From assembly GCF_036785885.1 (NCBI RefSeq), contig NC_092330.1:4126525-4190524 (forward strand): DNA of 64,000 nt, read 5' to 3'. Positions 12,297-24,177 of the stretch are shown piece by piece (positions within the stretch are counted from its first letter, which is position 1; each line of letters starts with the position of its first letter). Below the pieces are notes generated by a model that saw only the letters and a list, made by a program, of their open reading frames with translations, did no database searches and was not told the DNA's origin. The translations under genes were made by a program, and so were the position numbers. The stretch is from Coffea arabica (taxonomy: Eukaryota; Streptophyta; Magnoliopsida; Gentianales; Rubiaceae).

Positions 12297-15200
12297 TTAT
12301 GAGAATTAACAGCCACCTTACCATAAAAGTTTTATATGGAGTAGCATTTGATAAAACAACAGAAGACTGCACTTCAGTTCCATCAGAAAGCAACACCTAA
12401 ATGGTTTAATCCAGCTTCCCAAAGTCCAAATTAGAAATGTAAGCTTAAATTTCAACCCAAGTGTAAGAAATCATGTTGCAAAACTAACCCCGTCTACTCT
12501 TCCTGAATCACCAATTAGCAATTTTGAGACCTACCAACAAAAACAAATGTTCACCAATTATTTAGGACATATTCATAAGCCAACCTAATCATATAAAAAT
12601 AATCACTAGGGAAAATTTTCAAACCAAAGTAAACTTAGGTTAGACATACTTTCTATCTTGATTTGCAAGGAATAATATGGTAAAAACAAATGATCTGAAC
12701 AGGTTGTCTCAAGCAATATTTGGTACTAAAGCACAAAAGCTCCTATATAGGCTCCAAGCAAATGTGAAGACTGTAGAATATGTAAGAAGAAATCAACCGG
12801 TTCAAGTTTTTCCTTGTGCCTACTTCTAATAGATCATGCCTCAACAGTAAATTAATGAAAAGATAAAATTAGAATGATATTTTTTAGAGGAAACACCACC
12901 AGATTCGGTGTTGTATGAAGAACTGAACAAGTTGATCAGTAAAACAAATTGAAGCATCAACTGTGAGAATATATATCATCAAGCAGCAATCTCTTCTACT
13001 GTGAAGAAGATGAATTTCATGTACGAGTAATTATGCATAAATTACCTCAGCTTTAGTCACTATTGTAGCACCCGCCTCCTGTGCTGCACTACCAACAGCC
13101 AAAGACACGGAACCCATTCCACCTTCAACATATCTACAGCTTATGTTAGCTCTCAAGCAGGCATGTTATCCAAAGAGAATAAACATATCTATTTAAATCA
13201 CAATAAGAGATGATGCTGAAGTCATTTAACCATAGGGAGATTCCTATATAAACAGTGAACAGCATTCTCGGACAAAAAATTTCCAAAACTAAGGCATAGT
13301 AAGAGATCTGCGAGCTTGCTCATGCAACAAGTATTCCATGAGAAGAAATGAAGAATAGATTGAACTACTTTAGCATGATTGGAAGAGGATAAGTTCTACG
13401 CAATGAGGTGAAATAATGTAAGATCAAGGAGAAAGAAACCCAGAACGTCCTCAATTAGCTCCAGGTAAAACATCTATAAAGCACATTAATAATGCAAGCA
13501 ATCAGCTCTTTGTTACTGGAGCAAAATCACCCTTAGTATCCTAATGTATTATACGTACGACCAAATTCCACGATCACCATCAGTTTCTCCCATGATGTGA
13601 TGAAGCAAAACATAGCCAGTTCCTGGTGTATGGACACTTGCCTGCGTGAAACAGGTTCAAAAATATGCTACACATCAGCATTTATGCTATAAGATGGGCC
13701 CCATGAGGCTGTTGCATGAGTAGAATACAGATTTAGAATGGAAAGTAACTTGATTCTTCTGTTTGAACAGTAGACAGACTGACCATCAAATGAAAATATA
13801 TAGAATGGAAAACACGGACACAATTACTTCACAGAGCTGTAGAGTGACAATCAGGTCCCTTCACCATGGAGAAGAGAGTGTCAATTATCAAATCAAATTT
13901 ACGGTTGATTGACAAAGGCATACAGTGTTCCCATTGTAAACGCTTTCTTGCTAATACTTGAAACCCCTACACAAGGGATTTGAATCTCACCGTGGTTCCT
14001 ATTACTGCATCTGTTGCAAGTGTTGCCTTCAGGACTTCAGTCTGTGAGGTAAATGGCAGAATATGAATTAGTCACTGGCAGGTAATACATAAATGCCTTT
14101 GTCATTCATCGCTACTTTCATCCATTTACTTATTGGAAAATTACCATACACTAGAAGGCCCTAAATCCTACTAATTTAGAACAATTGTTTTCATTTAGGA
14201 CTCAAGCATTTAAAATCCTGCTAACAGTTTAAGTAATGGCTAACATGAAATGCATGGCCCAATAACCTATGTTTGCTCTGTTTCAAATTGAAAGAGTCTG
14301 ACTCTGCAAAAGATTTTAGGTGAGGCTCAAAAGTTACTGAAAGATAGCCTGTTTTAATGTGACTACCTCAAACCAGTTATTTAGAACCTTTGAGGCTGGA
14401 GAGAGCAAAAGATCCATAAAATCCCTGAAAATACAAAGTAGAACAGTTAAAACAGATAGGATCTTTATTGAAGTTAACAGTTTCCAAGCCAACTTCAACA
14501 AGTTAGCTACCTATGGTCCTACGCTGTAATCCACTGTTCTTAGCAGAAGCAAGAAAAAGCACCAAGACCAGAATGCAGTACAGGTAAATCCATATTAGAT
14601 GAAAAAATGAACGCTTACACCATCTCTCTTTGGCCCATGGAAACAGCTCTTCGCATGCAATGAGCCCAAAACGCAGATTTGTCTAACCTATCCTTCATAT
14701 GAGTTTTGATAGATGATGCACGTTGAAGAGTTTCAGGAGGGGAGGAATCAATAAGTGGATCCATGAACTTACAGAAGTTCTCCAGCTGATGCTCAAACCT
14801 AATATTGGGAAGACGACACAAAAATAAGTTAAAATTACTCTAAAATCTGTGATGGTATCTACGTTTGAAAGATTACAATCTGCATGTCAAGCTACACCCT
14901 CAACCAACATCCAGGCAAGTTAAAATTCAAATCAGCTGGTATTCTAATTGAACACTACTAGCCTACAATCACGTTAGCATTAAAAAAAGAAGTAACGGGT
15001 CTAACTAATGGAAGATTTTAGCAGCATCATCCAACTTTAAATTCATCATGTTTGCAAAAATTGGCAGGTCATCGTGACTAAAAGCACGAGCATATTTTTT
15101 TACCTAACCGACTTACTGAAATTATAGTTCAAAAACCAAGAGTTAAACTTTAGGAAATTACTGAAAGAGCAATAACCTGGGGTAAGCCTCAGCATCCTTC

Positions 15201-15703
15201 TTGGAGAACTTCGAAATTTCAGCATGGTTTAGCTCCTTATCAGGGCCGAGCAAAAGATAACGCCCGTCTAGACAAGGGGTAAACGACGACGGATTCCTCT
15301 TCAGTAGCTTCAATCCATGCCTCTTCAACTCCAACTCCCTTTTCACAATAATGAAATCAAACTCAAAACAATCCAAAATGGAAGAAAATCATTAATCAAG
15401 AAACTACTTTATGACGGAAGGACGGAGGAGGCTTTGCAGGTAGCTGCAGCGAGAGAACTTAAAGCCGGGAATGAGTTCTTCAGTGACAGCTGCTCCGCCG
15501 ATAAGGTGACGGCGCTCGAGAACGGCGACGGAGAGGCCGGATTTAGCGAGGTAGGCCGCAGCAGTGAGGCCGTTGTGGCCGCCCCCAATCACCAACGCAT
15601 CCCATTTCTTTGCTTTCAACAAGCTCGATGAAGAATCGGTGGCACTTCTGGTGCTGAAGTTCGTAAATTGTTGAACTTGTCGCCTCATTTCTTGCTTTTC
15701 CAC
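9013..15703 (-). CDS. PYROXD2: PYROXD2-like FAD-dependent oxidoreductase, 16 exons
   Basis: Exons on the minus strand: 15703-15408, 15338-15177, 14798-14619, 14424-14367, 14041-13991, 13641-13559, 13133-13046, 12530-12489, 12396-12322, 12068-12000, 11492-11377, 10825-10713, 10023-9944, 9716-9596, 9291-9225, 9136-9013. All introns are GT-AG, and the 1,725 nt join into one frame of 574 residues ending in TAG (9015-9013), close to the length of animal PYROXD2. The N-terminus has a short Ser/Gln/Arg-rich leader that could be an organelle presequence, then the FAD/NAD Rossmann motif [11 protein letters not shown] (about residues 36-46) and the phytoene-desaturase-like GGAAVTEE. The C-terminus has the flavin-binding motif [13 protein letters not shown]. 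The family is flavin amine-oxidase/carotenoid-desaturase-like; animal PYROXD2 is mitochondrial and the plant substrate is not known to me. The first in-frame ATG of exon 1 was chosen. No breaks were seen. Confidence 0.93.
10427..10511. repeat. ATGT microsatellite in intron 12
   Basis: ATGT/GCAT repeats, interrupted once, lie in the intron between the exons at 10713 and 10023 of the PYROXD2-like gene. Confidence 0.85.
11504..11727. repeat. 112-bp tandem duplication in intron 10
   Basis: Two copies (11504-11615 and 11616-11727) start with AGCAACATTGT and end with CTCCTATAATT. They are about 90% alike by eye. They sit in the intron between the exons ending at 12000 and starting at 11492, so the coding sequence is unaffected. 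Confidence 0.85.
12150..12297. repeat. Compound microsatellite (CATA, CA, TA, GA) in intron 9
   Basis: Runs of CATA, then CA, TA and finally GA repeats lie in the intron between the exons at 12322 and 12068. Open frames over it on both strands are translations of the repeat and not genes. Confidence 0.9.
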
Positions 15704-16538
15704 CGTACTCTTTTGACTTCCTTAGTCACAATCTCATGGTCTCGCAGATGTTTGTCGAACCTATATGTTTCGATAGTCGTACTGGACCATGATTCGGCTA
15801 ACTTCAACGCAGAGTCAATGGGTTCAACTGGTCGGCCCAATCCCAGCGTCTCTTTGTGATTGCAATAACTTATTGAAAATAATTTTCTAATAAAGTTTTT
15901 AATAAAAAGTAAATTATATGTATATTAACTGTGTATACACTGTTACGGTTAATTATACAATATATATATAATTTTGAATTTCAAATTCAAATTCAAATTA
16001 TGTGTCATCCATCACGGTTGAATATACAATACATATATAATATTTGATTTTCAAATTTATATTTGGATTATGTGTCATGCATCTAATGGTAAAACTATAT
16101 ACACTGTCAGTGTATAGAAAATTAATGCTTTAATAAAAGTACTTATTAATTGATTAAGTACTTTTAAATATATTATTTGAAGATGTAGTTCAATAAATAC
16201 TTATTGTATTGGATAATGTGTAATTTAAAAATTTTAAAAGTATTTATCTCTTTATTTGGTTCATAATAAAGGATAAAATGATTAAATTTGATGTTTTATT
16301 TTTTAAATCACAAAAGTTACTCTAAAAGTACTAAATTTGACCTTTTGCTAAATGTGTTTTTAATATTAAAAGTTCTACTCCTAATTTTATGAAATGATGT
16401 TTACCAAATATTTTAAAAGTACCTTTAGCACCTAAAACTATTTTTTTTTTTTTTTACTAAAAGTACCGCAATTCCAAACGGGACCTAAGTACGAGACTAT
16501 ATCATTGTAATGTCATAAATGCATTTAGACATATATTA
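15704..16538. other. Upstream flank of the PYROXD2-like gene
   Basis: This holds the presumed promoter of the minus-strand gene, but I cannot place a convincing TATA box. At about 15915-16130 related sequences face each other (CTGTGTATACACTGTTA on the left, TATACACTGTCAGTGTATAG on the right), perhaps a decayed MITE. A T run lies at about 16440-16455. Confidence 0.45.
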
Positions 16539-16867
16539 CTCCCTCCGTCCCACTTTAATAGTTTCATTTCTTTTTTCACACAGTTTAAGAAAAAGTAGTT
16601 AACTTTATTGGAAAAGTAAATTTAGATTGTTATTTTTCTAAAATACCCTCATATTAAATATGGTACAACTTTATGGGAACTTGAATTGATGGTAAAAAAA
16701 GAATCAACTCTCATTAAATGGGGTAGGTTTATAGTCACAACAACTTACATTGAATAAGGGTATTTTAGGAAAATTAAAATACAACTACATTCTTCAATTG
16801 GAAAGTGGACTACAATTTGGGACAGACGAAAAAGGAAAACGAGACTATCAAATTGGGACGGAGGGAG
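16539..16867. mobile_element. Stowaway-like MITE with TA duplication
   Basis: The inverted ends begin CTCCCTCCGTCCCA and end TGGGACGGAGGGAG, the classic Stowaway (Tc1/mariner) terminus. The TIR similarity continues into AATAGTTTC / GAGACTAT. TA dinucleotides flank both sides (16537-16538 and 16868-16869). It is 329 bp and non-coding. Confidence 0.92.
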
Positions 16868-17355
16868 TAATAAATATAGTAAAATAAAAAGTACTATCAG
16901 TATTTCCGTGTTTTCATACATATCAAAATTCACAATATATTACCCACTTTGAAATTCAAGCACATACAGTCAACCCAAACTTCACAGATGATAAACAACA
17001 TCACCAAATCAAGTCTTTTGCCTATAATTTTGACTAGAAGATGTCTTTCATGTTGATTCTTCATTAGTTGGTGTAGAGTGTGAACCATTTCATTATTTTG
17101 TATATCCAATAACATAAAATTATATCCAAAAAAAAAAAATCGGTTATCCATGGAGCACAAGCAACCTTCATATCAATTTGCAGCCAATAAGATACAAATT
17201 TCTAGCCCACTCTGTTTGATGTCACTTAGTTCCAATCCCACACAAAGGTCCAATCATCAATTAACCATGCTTGTTAAAAGCAAAACCAAAATACGGAAAC
17301 TTACCAATGCATACAATGCGTTTTTCGTGAAAACAGAGAGTGGCTTATATGAGCG
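16868..17355. other. Intergenic, no gene seen
   Basis: AT-rich sequence between two MITEs. Short open frames on both strands have no recognisable family. Confidence 0.4.
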
Positions 17356-17908
17356 TAGGGGTGTGCAACGAAATCGAATTCGGTAATTCGGAACTTTGAA
17401 TTCGAAAATTTGATATCAAGAAATTCGTTCGATTTCGATTTAATTTCACAAATTTTGAATTCAAATTCGTACCAAATTCAATTTGAAAATCGGTAATTAC
17501 CAATTTCACTGAAATTTGGAATCTTTATAATCATATATAAGTTTTGCTAAACTAAATGCTAACTTTTGTATAATATATGTTTATAATTATAACATAATAT
17601 ACAACTAACTTAATAAGACTTATTATTGTATTGTTATATAATATAATTATTATTTAGATGTATTATTATATAATATAAATTTTATATTACATATACATAC
17701 ATAAAAAACATACAAATTTGAAGTTGAATTAGGTATTCGATAAATTCTGATTCGAGAAAACCCATTCTCGAATTCGAACCAAATTCATATATTTCAAAAA
17801 CAAAAAATTGATTTCTATTCCGTTTTCCGATTTACCGATTTCGAAAATTTTGATTTCAATTCAAATTCGGTCGATAAATCAATTTTTTTTTTATTTTGCA
17901 CACTCCTG
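17356..17908. mobile_element. hAT-like MITE with imperfect 8-bp duplication
   Basis: Starts TAGGGGTGTGCAA and ends TTGCACACTCCTG, a hAT-type terminal inverted repeat with small mismatches. The flanking 8-mers TATGAGCG (17348-17355) and TATCAGTG (17909-17916) match at six of eight positions, as for an aged hAT target duplication. The interior is rich in AAATTCG-type motifs and non-coding. Confidence 0.75.
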
Positions 17909-18115
17909 TATCAGTGAAATCAATTGACAACCTCTGTGCTTGCAAAACTACGCTTCGCATAAAGACACCCCAAGTACATCTTGCTTTTAATACGTGCCAA
18001 GGACTTCATTTTCCCAGTTGACAGCATTTACAAGAAAGAATTTAATACCGGAGAAGGTTAGATCATTATCATTGATAATCACGATCTAGATACTTATCTA
18101 AGCTTAGTTAAATTG

Positions 18116-19219
18116 AAAAATCGTCCAAAACGTCCCTCACATTTTGTAAAATAACTTTTTTCGTCCCTCACTTTTAAAAGTGTAATTTTATATCCCTTAC
18201 ATATGCACATCGGACAAATTTAGTCCCTAACTAGGTTTCCGATCATTTTTTAGCCGGAATCCATTACGTGCAAGGCACGTGATCATTTTTTAAGGATAAA
18301 TTTGTCAAATTATATTTTACATAATCTGATATATAGTCCTCCACATTTTATAAAATAAATTTTTTCGTCCCTCACATTTTATAAAATGATTTTTTTCATC
18401 CTTCACATTTCACAAAATGAATTTCTCCATCCCTCACATTTAAAAAAATGAATTTTTCATTTCTCACTAATTATGTGTGTAAATACATTTTTTTAAACAC
18501 ATGTATATGTCTATTTGATTTTACTTAATAATAATAGCATAAACACATGTATGTAATTGGGCCCAACTTGTGGGTTATCTTCTCTTTTTGTATGATTATG
18601 GCTAATATTTACCAACAGAACCTTAATTTGCATATTCTTATTGTATTTTGACCGAAAATAACTTTATTGGCCAACTTGACAATGAATGCAAGATTATTTA
18701 CTAACTAATACCAGATGAAATCAAATGATCACGTATAATATATAGTATTCATGTTGTTAAGTGAAATCAAATAGACACGTACATATATTTATGCTATTCG
18801 TATTATTATGTAAAATCAAATAGACATATACATGTGTTTAAACAAAATATATTCATACACATTTTTTTTTAGGATTTTCCTCACATACATAATTAGTGAG
18901 GGATGGAAATATTCATTTTTTGAAATGTAAGGGATGGAGAAATTCATTTTGTCAAATGTGAGGGACGAAAAAATTTATTTTATAAAATGTGGATGACTAT
19001 AGATCAGATTATGTAAAATATAATTTGACAAATTTACCCTTCAAAAATGATCACGTGCCTTGCACGTGATGGATTTCGGCCCAAAAATAATCGGAAACCT
19101 AGTTAGGGACTAAATTTGACCGATGTGAATATGTAAGGGACATAAAATTACACTTTTAAAAGTGAGGGACGAAAAAAGCTATTTTACAAAATGTGAGGGA
19201 CGTTTTGGACGATTTTCCC
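18116..19219. mobile_element. Mutator-like foldback element with long inverted repeats
   Basis: The left arm starts AAAAATCGTCCAAAACGTCC and the right arm ends in the inverse, GGACGTTTTGGACGATTTTCCC. Inverse similarity continues for roughly 400 bp per arm, including the inner palindrome CACGTGCCTTGCACGTGA, leaving a short centre near 18540-18820. The direct repeat TAGTTAAATTG flanks both sides (18105-18115 and 19220-19230), which fits the 9-11 bp duplication of Mutator-like elements. Non-coding; the RNA would fold into a long hairpin. Confidence 0.85.
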
Positions 19220-19230
19220 TAGTTAAATTG

Positions 19231-22200
19231 TACCAATACTATATACCACAATAAATGAAAGTCCATATTAAGTTTCAGTGTGTAATAAAATCAATTTTAC
19301 AAACCTCGAATAGTGTACCTTCACTAAATAATTTCAAATTCAAGAAGCCCACAAAATGCCGTCCATCATAAATAGCAAGAATGACCAAAAGAAATAAAAC
19401 AGGAAACGATAGAATTATGAGTAGCCAGTCGAAGATGGTCTTCTCAAACTTATTCTACAAAATTTTTTCACTTATTCATCCTCAGTGGGTCAAATTTGAA
19501 CCTCTTTAAGCAGCAGTAGCAATCATGAATGAGAGCCTGCCTGCCTCCACTTACCATTTTTTTAAAAAAAAATCTTTCTTCTTACTTCATTTTTGAACTC
19601 TTTAGTTGGGACTTCTTCTGTAGTTTTGTAAAGCCAAAAAAATGTTAAAAAAAAAAAAAAAACGCTTACCATCCCAAAAGTTAAACGAAGTTGCACATCA
19701 AATTTTTGTCCCAAGAAAATATAAACCAATATCTACGGAGTCAGGCAAGCCAAGAGCAGAGCGGATATCATTTCAAGTTATAAACTTGACATTTACAAAC
19801 TATAGAGGCAGCAAATCTGGCTCTAACACGTGTTTTTCAAAGTATTCTGTTCGGATGATTGCCGAATAGGGCTGTGAGATCAGAGGAGATAACTCCGAAC
19901 TTGCATGGATAAATTTTGGAGATAAACTTAACTGATGAGCGTCAAACCAGCAAATATAAAAATTCCTACTCAAAAAATATAAACTCAAATATAGTGATGA
20001 GTAGGGTTGTATTTTTAGGGATTGGGTGATTTATTTTCTTAGAAAAACAATAAATAAAAAGGGGGACTGGTAGGAAATTAATCTAATTAGTCAAATTAAA
20101 TAAAGGCAAAAATGCAAAATTAAATAAAGCTAAATTAATCAAATATAAACCTCTAGTCAAGGGACTAGTCTCCATTCTGATTCAATTAACCGATTATTGA
20201 TATAAAGATAAAATTCACCTACTTATAAATAAATTGGTTATGGTTGTCAATAAGTTCTGACAATTTACCTCTCCTTACTATTTCCATAATCATAATAAAT
20301 TCTATGATTATTTTCCTTACCAATTAGACAACCCTTAACTTTTAGGATTTAATTTATTGGCCCAATTCTAACCAACGAATACATAAGTTCGGTTTGTTTA
20401 CATTAGATTATATATTCCTATAACATATATTCGAAAGTTTTTTACTACAATCACTCCCCACAAATACTAAAACCATTAAACAATTATATATTTGATATTT
20501 TAAATAGCAATAGATTATTCCAATAATTAAATATTGGCCAGTTATTTAATCATGCAAAATAACCATCTCGAGAACAAACAGAGAATATATAAATACTTAT
20601 AAATAAATGAAACAAATAAATCAAATTAGATGTCACAATATTCAGTGAATCAAAGTTTTGATTATCCTCTGATTAGAACATGAAAATGAGCTACTCCTTA
20701 TGGTTGATTTGCAGCCCAAAAAAAAAAACTAGGGTTTGTCTTGAGAAAGAAAGAGAGAAAAAAGAAAAGGAAACGACCAACAAAGATGAAGGGAAAATCA
20801 TCTGACTTATTCCTGCATTCTGATCCCAACTAATAAATCAACTAAAACAGAATTAATCCCAACTAACAAGGATAAGACTCTCACTTATAATAAACAATCC
20901 ACAGAATATATCAATTGATTTCCAAATAAATCCCATCAAGTCCTAACCACTTGGTAACTCCAATTCGCAACTCATATGATAACTACATGACAGTAGATGC
21001 AATGCCCTGGACTCGAGTTCTCACGTGTTCCTCTAAGACGTGCCTAGTCCTTAAAGGTAAAGTCTTTTGCAAATTTTGAATTTTAGCTCCAACTACTTCA
21101 AAATTTCCTAAAGACAGCAACAAACACAAGATATGAGCATTATCCAGCACTTGACACCATATTTTGCCACAACAAAAGGGGAATATTCACAAATAAAATA
21201 TACAATTAACCATTTATCAAATTACCCCACACCAAGACAATGCTTGTCCTCAAGCATTCACTAGTCCAAAAGTTACAATTAAGATAACAAGCAGTTCATA
21301 GCATAACATACTAGTACCACATTTTCTCAACAATCTCATCAAAATGAGGATGCACAAGACTCAACAACCCTTAAACAGATATTATTGTATGCACTCGATA
21401 CTCAAAATGTTTAAGGGATAGTCAACACTCAAATCAATACCATGGAATGACATTATCATAAACATGCTAATATATCACATCTCCACCAGTTTATATAAAC
21501 TTAATTTAAAAATCAAAGGGCCTTGACAAGGATTGTAATGGGGCTTATGTAAGGGTTATATAAACAGGGAAATTTAGGCTAAACAAATCAAAAGAAATAC
21601 CAACAATTCTTTGTATGAAATTAAACTCCTTCTTCATTCACATTTATAGTTTTAGACATTTCCAAAAACCCCCCAAGTTTGTAAGTGCAAACATAATAAA
21701 GGACTTTGCTCAACTACCACAATACAACACCTATATACAAGAGCACTTCACAGCATTTTTTCCTTCTTATGCTTTTTCACTTTGTTTCAATTTTTTTCTA
21801 AACAATATTGAAAGATAAACACTTGCCAACTTCAATCGTCACCTTGCAGTAGTACTTTTAATTCCTCATGCAACGAAATTAGAGCATTCTTTTGATTCAA
21901 GGTTCAAATAGAAGGGTCTACACAAAACAATTTCGAATAATAATTGTGGTTATTAAACAAAAAAATAGGCCCAGATTCAAACATGGTTAACTAAGGGAAA
22001 ACATAATTAAGGTAGGCCTATAGAAAGTTGAAAAGGGTTAATTCTAATTGCCCTTGTCATTTTAATGCATCAAATTCAAGTACCATCTCAACATGCATAA
22101 CAAAGCAAGTTGTAGAATGATCAAACCATGTGCTATATCACTCAATAAGAAGAAAATAAAGCAAATATAATTGTAGTGCTCCTTAGACTCAATAGCTCAC

Positions 22201-23301
22201 AAACGGGTTAAAAACATGATAAATATTGCACATCCATCATTTAAGTCAATTGCAAGAAAATACAATACTCAAACCATCAACATAACATTACTCATATTTG
22301 CATATTGACCATATTTTCATAACACAAAAGACTCCAAAACAAATTCTAAATTATGAAAAATTTTAAAATTTTCATAAAAAATTATCACACTTAAAATATC
22401 CCCCTTCCCCTCCATATCTAAATCAAACATTATCCTCAATGTATGAAACTTAAGTGCCAAAAAGAAGAAGAAAAAAACTCCCCTGATTATTGAGCTAAGC
22501 ATTTTGTTGGGGGGGGAGGTAACAAGTTGCTTAAAAATCAATGCGGGCGAACCACACTAAAAGTTTGGATTGAGGAGATGGCAGAGTGATCACTACAATG
22601 ACGAGAAGATGTCACCAGTGATGAGGGTGGAGTCGCGATATTGGAGGCTATTAAGGAAAAGAAACAAAGAAGAGAAAGTAGATTAGAATGAAAAAAAAAA
22701 AGAAATAAAAACATGGTATAAGACATAGGCATGCCCATGAACCACTTTTTCTTTTTTTTTTTTTTGGCAGTCGATTTTTGTTGTTAGCGTGGTCATGCTA
22801 TATAAGCAATAGTCTTCTATCCATCAAATTTTAAAAGCACAAAACTACACTTAGCATAGAGCATAGGCATGGTTTATCTCAAATCTTATACTGGACATAA
22901 GATGTGGGTACTTTTTATAAGCAAAAGCTTTCTGCCTTAGAAGTTGCCTTCAAAAAATTTATAAGTATCATGGCAAAACTACTCTTAGCATAGAGCATAG
23001 GCATGGTTTATCTCAAATCTTATACTGGACATAAGATGTGGGCACTTTTTATAAGCAAAAGCTTTCTGCCCTAGAAGTTGCCTTCGAAAAATTTATAAGT
23101 ATCATGGAACATGCCCGTAGGCCGCGACCTACAACAAAAAGTTTTTAGTCAAAAAGAAACGAAATAAACTTAACTTTCACATAAAACATGAAATAAAACA
23201 AAAAGTGATTAAAAATTGACACTCTTGGATTGACTCCTAAATAGCGCCTTTTTTTAATGTCTTTGGCTAGACGATACCATGGTTGTTCAAGAAAGATAAA
23301 A
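19231..23301. other. Non-coding, probable Athila-like 3' region
   Basis: AT-rich and without convincing genes. Near 21218-21258 the minus strand reads GAGGACAAGCATTG then GGTGTGGGGTAA, the kind of sequence seen downstream of pol in Athila-group elements. With the minus-strand gag at 23302-24172 this suggests one gag-bearing, pol-less Athila derivative. I could not fix its LTR ends. A poly(A) run lies near 19645-19662 and a poly(T) run near 22750-22765. Confidence 0.4.
22838..23106. repeat. 134-bp tandem duplication
   Basis: Both copies contain CTTAGCATAGAGCATAGGC (near 22850 and 22984) and continue through GCAAAAGCTTTCTGCC to TTTATAAGTATCATGG. The offset is 134 bp and only a few bases differ. 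Confidence 0.85.
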
Positions 23302-24172
23302 TCATTTAGTTTTTTTCATTACTTCCTCCTCATGCCAATAATATTTAAGCAAACGAGTTACTTTGTTTCTTGGTTCAATATGTTTGGTCATTGCAACTCC
23401 TAACTTATTTTTGCCATTGAATTCAAAAACTTTTGGATCCTTGCATTTAAGAGGTAATTTCAGTTGTAGCATGACTAAAGCATTTTCTTCTATATGGATT
23501 TTCTTATTGCCATTCCGCTTCTCAACTTTGTGAAACATTTCTAGAATTCCTTGCTCCTTCGTCTCAACTTTTGATCTTGCAAATCAACTAGGGAATGGAG
23601 GAGGGATCACCATAACTGAAGGTTATTCACTAGACTCTTTCATTGGAGAGATTTGAAGTTGGGATCTCATTCTTTCTTTCTCAATTTCCTCTTCAACTGC
23701 ATGCTTGATACCTACCTTTTGAGACTCTTGCAGTTTTTTATCACTTCTTAGAATAATTGCACTCATATTTTGCTTAAGGTTGACAATAGTATGTGAGCAT
23801 AAGTTTTTAGAAATTTGAAATTCCAATCAGCTCATTGTAGATGCTAGTTGACTCAATTGATCCTCCAGGTTTCGAATATTTGTTCTTATCTCCTGTTGAA
23901 ATTGTTGCATATTAGTAGATAGTGATTTAATACTTTCTGTAAGAGATATACCTAGTGTGGATGATTGTTGTTGCTATTGATATTGCTATTGAAAATCTAA
24001 TGACTTCATTGCATAACTCCAGTTGGAGTTATCTCTCCATCCTTAATTATATACATTTGAATAAGGATCATGTCTCGTTTGAGGCAGGTTTGAAAATCCT
24101 TCAATAGCATATACTGGGGCATCCAAACCATCTTGTACTATGAGACACATGTTGGTTGGATGAGATGAGACA
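23302..24172 (-). pseudogene. Athila-like gypsy gag, broken
   Basis: Minus-strand fragments match the C-terminal half of Athila-group Gag: SSHPTNMCLIVQ near the upstream edge (24130-24172), then DPYSNVYN-GWRDNSNWSY, a heptad-like QFQQEIRTNIRNLEDQLSQL stretch, and MSAIILRSDKKLQ (canonical form SAITLRSGK). It is broken by several stops. The zinc-knuckle region is split by the long-LTR element at 24178: the missing N-terminal side continues at 33051 and above on the minus strand (QQIKTCKIYY). No protease or RT follows toward lower coordinates, so the element lacked pol or lost it. Confidence 0.72.
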
Positions 24173-24177
24173 TAATA

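Noticed and set aside
12118..12400. Open frames on both strands with His/Thr and Cys/Val repeats
   Set aside because: They translate a CA/TA/GA microsatellite inside an intron; the minus-strand frame only overlaps exon 9 of the PYROXD2-like gene.
15915..16130. Possible MITE with TATACACTGTCAGTGTAT ends
   Set aside because: The left end matches only loosely and no target duplication was seen, so it is mentioned only in the flank entry.
20000..21170. Possible LTR of the Athila-like remnant
   Set aside because: Sequence style fits, but I could not find a second copy, clear TG...CA ends or a purine tract on the expected strand.
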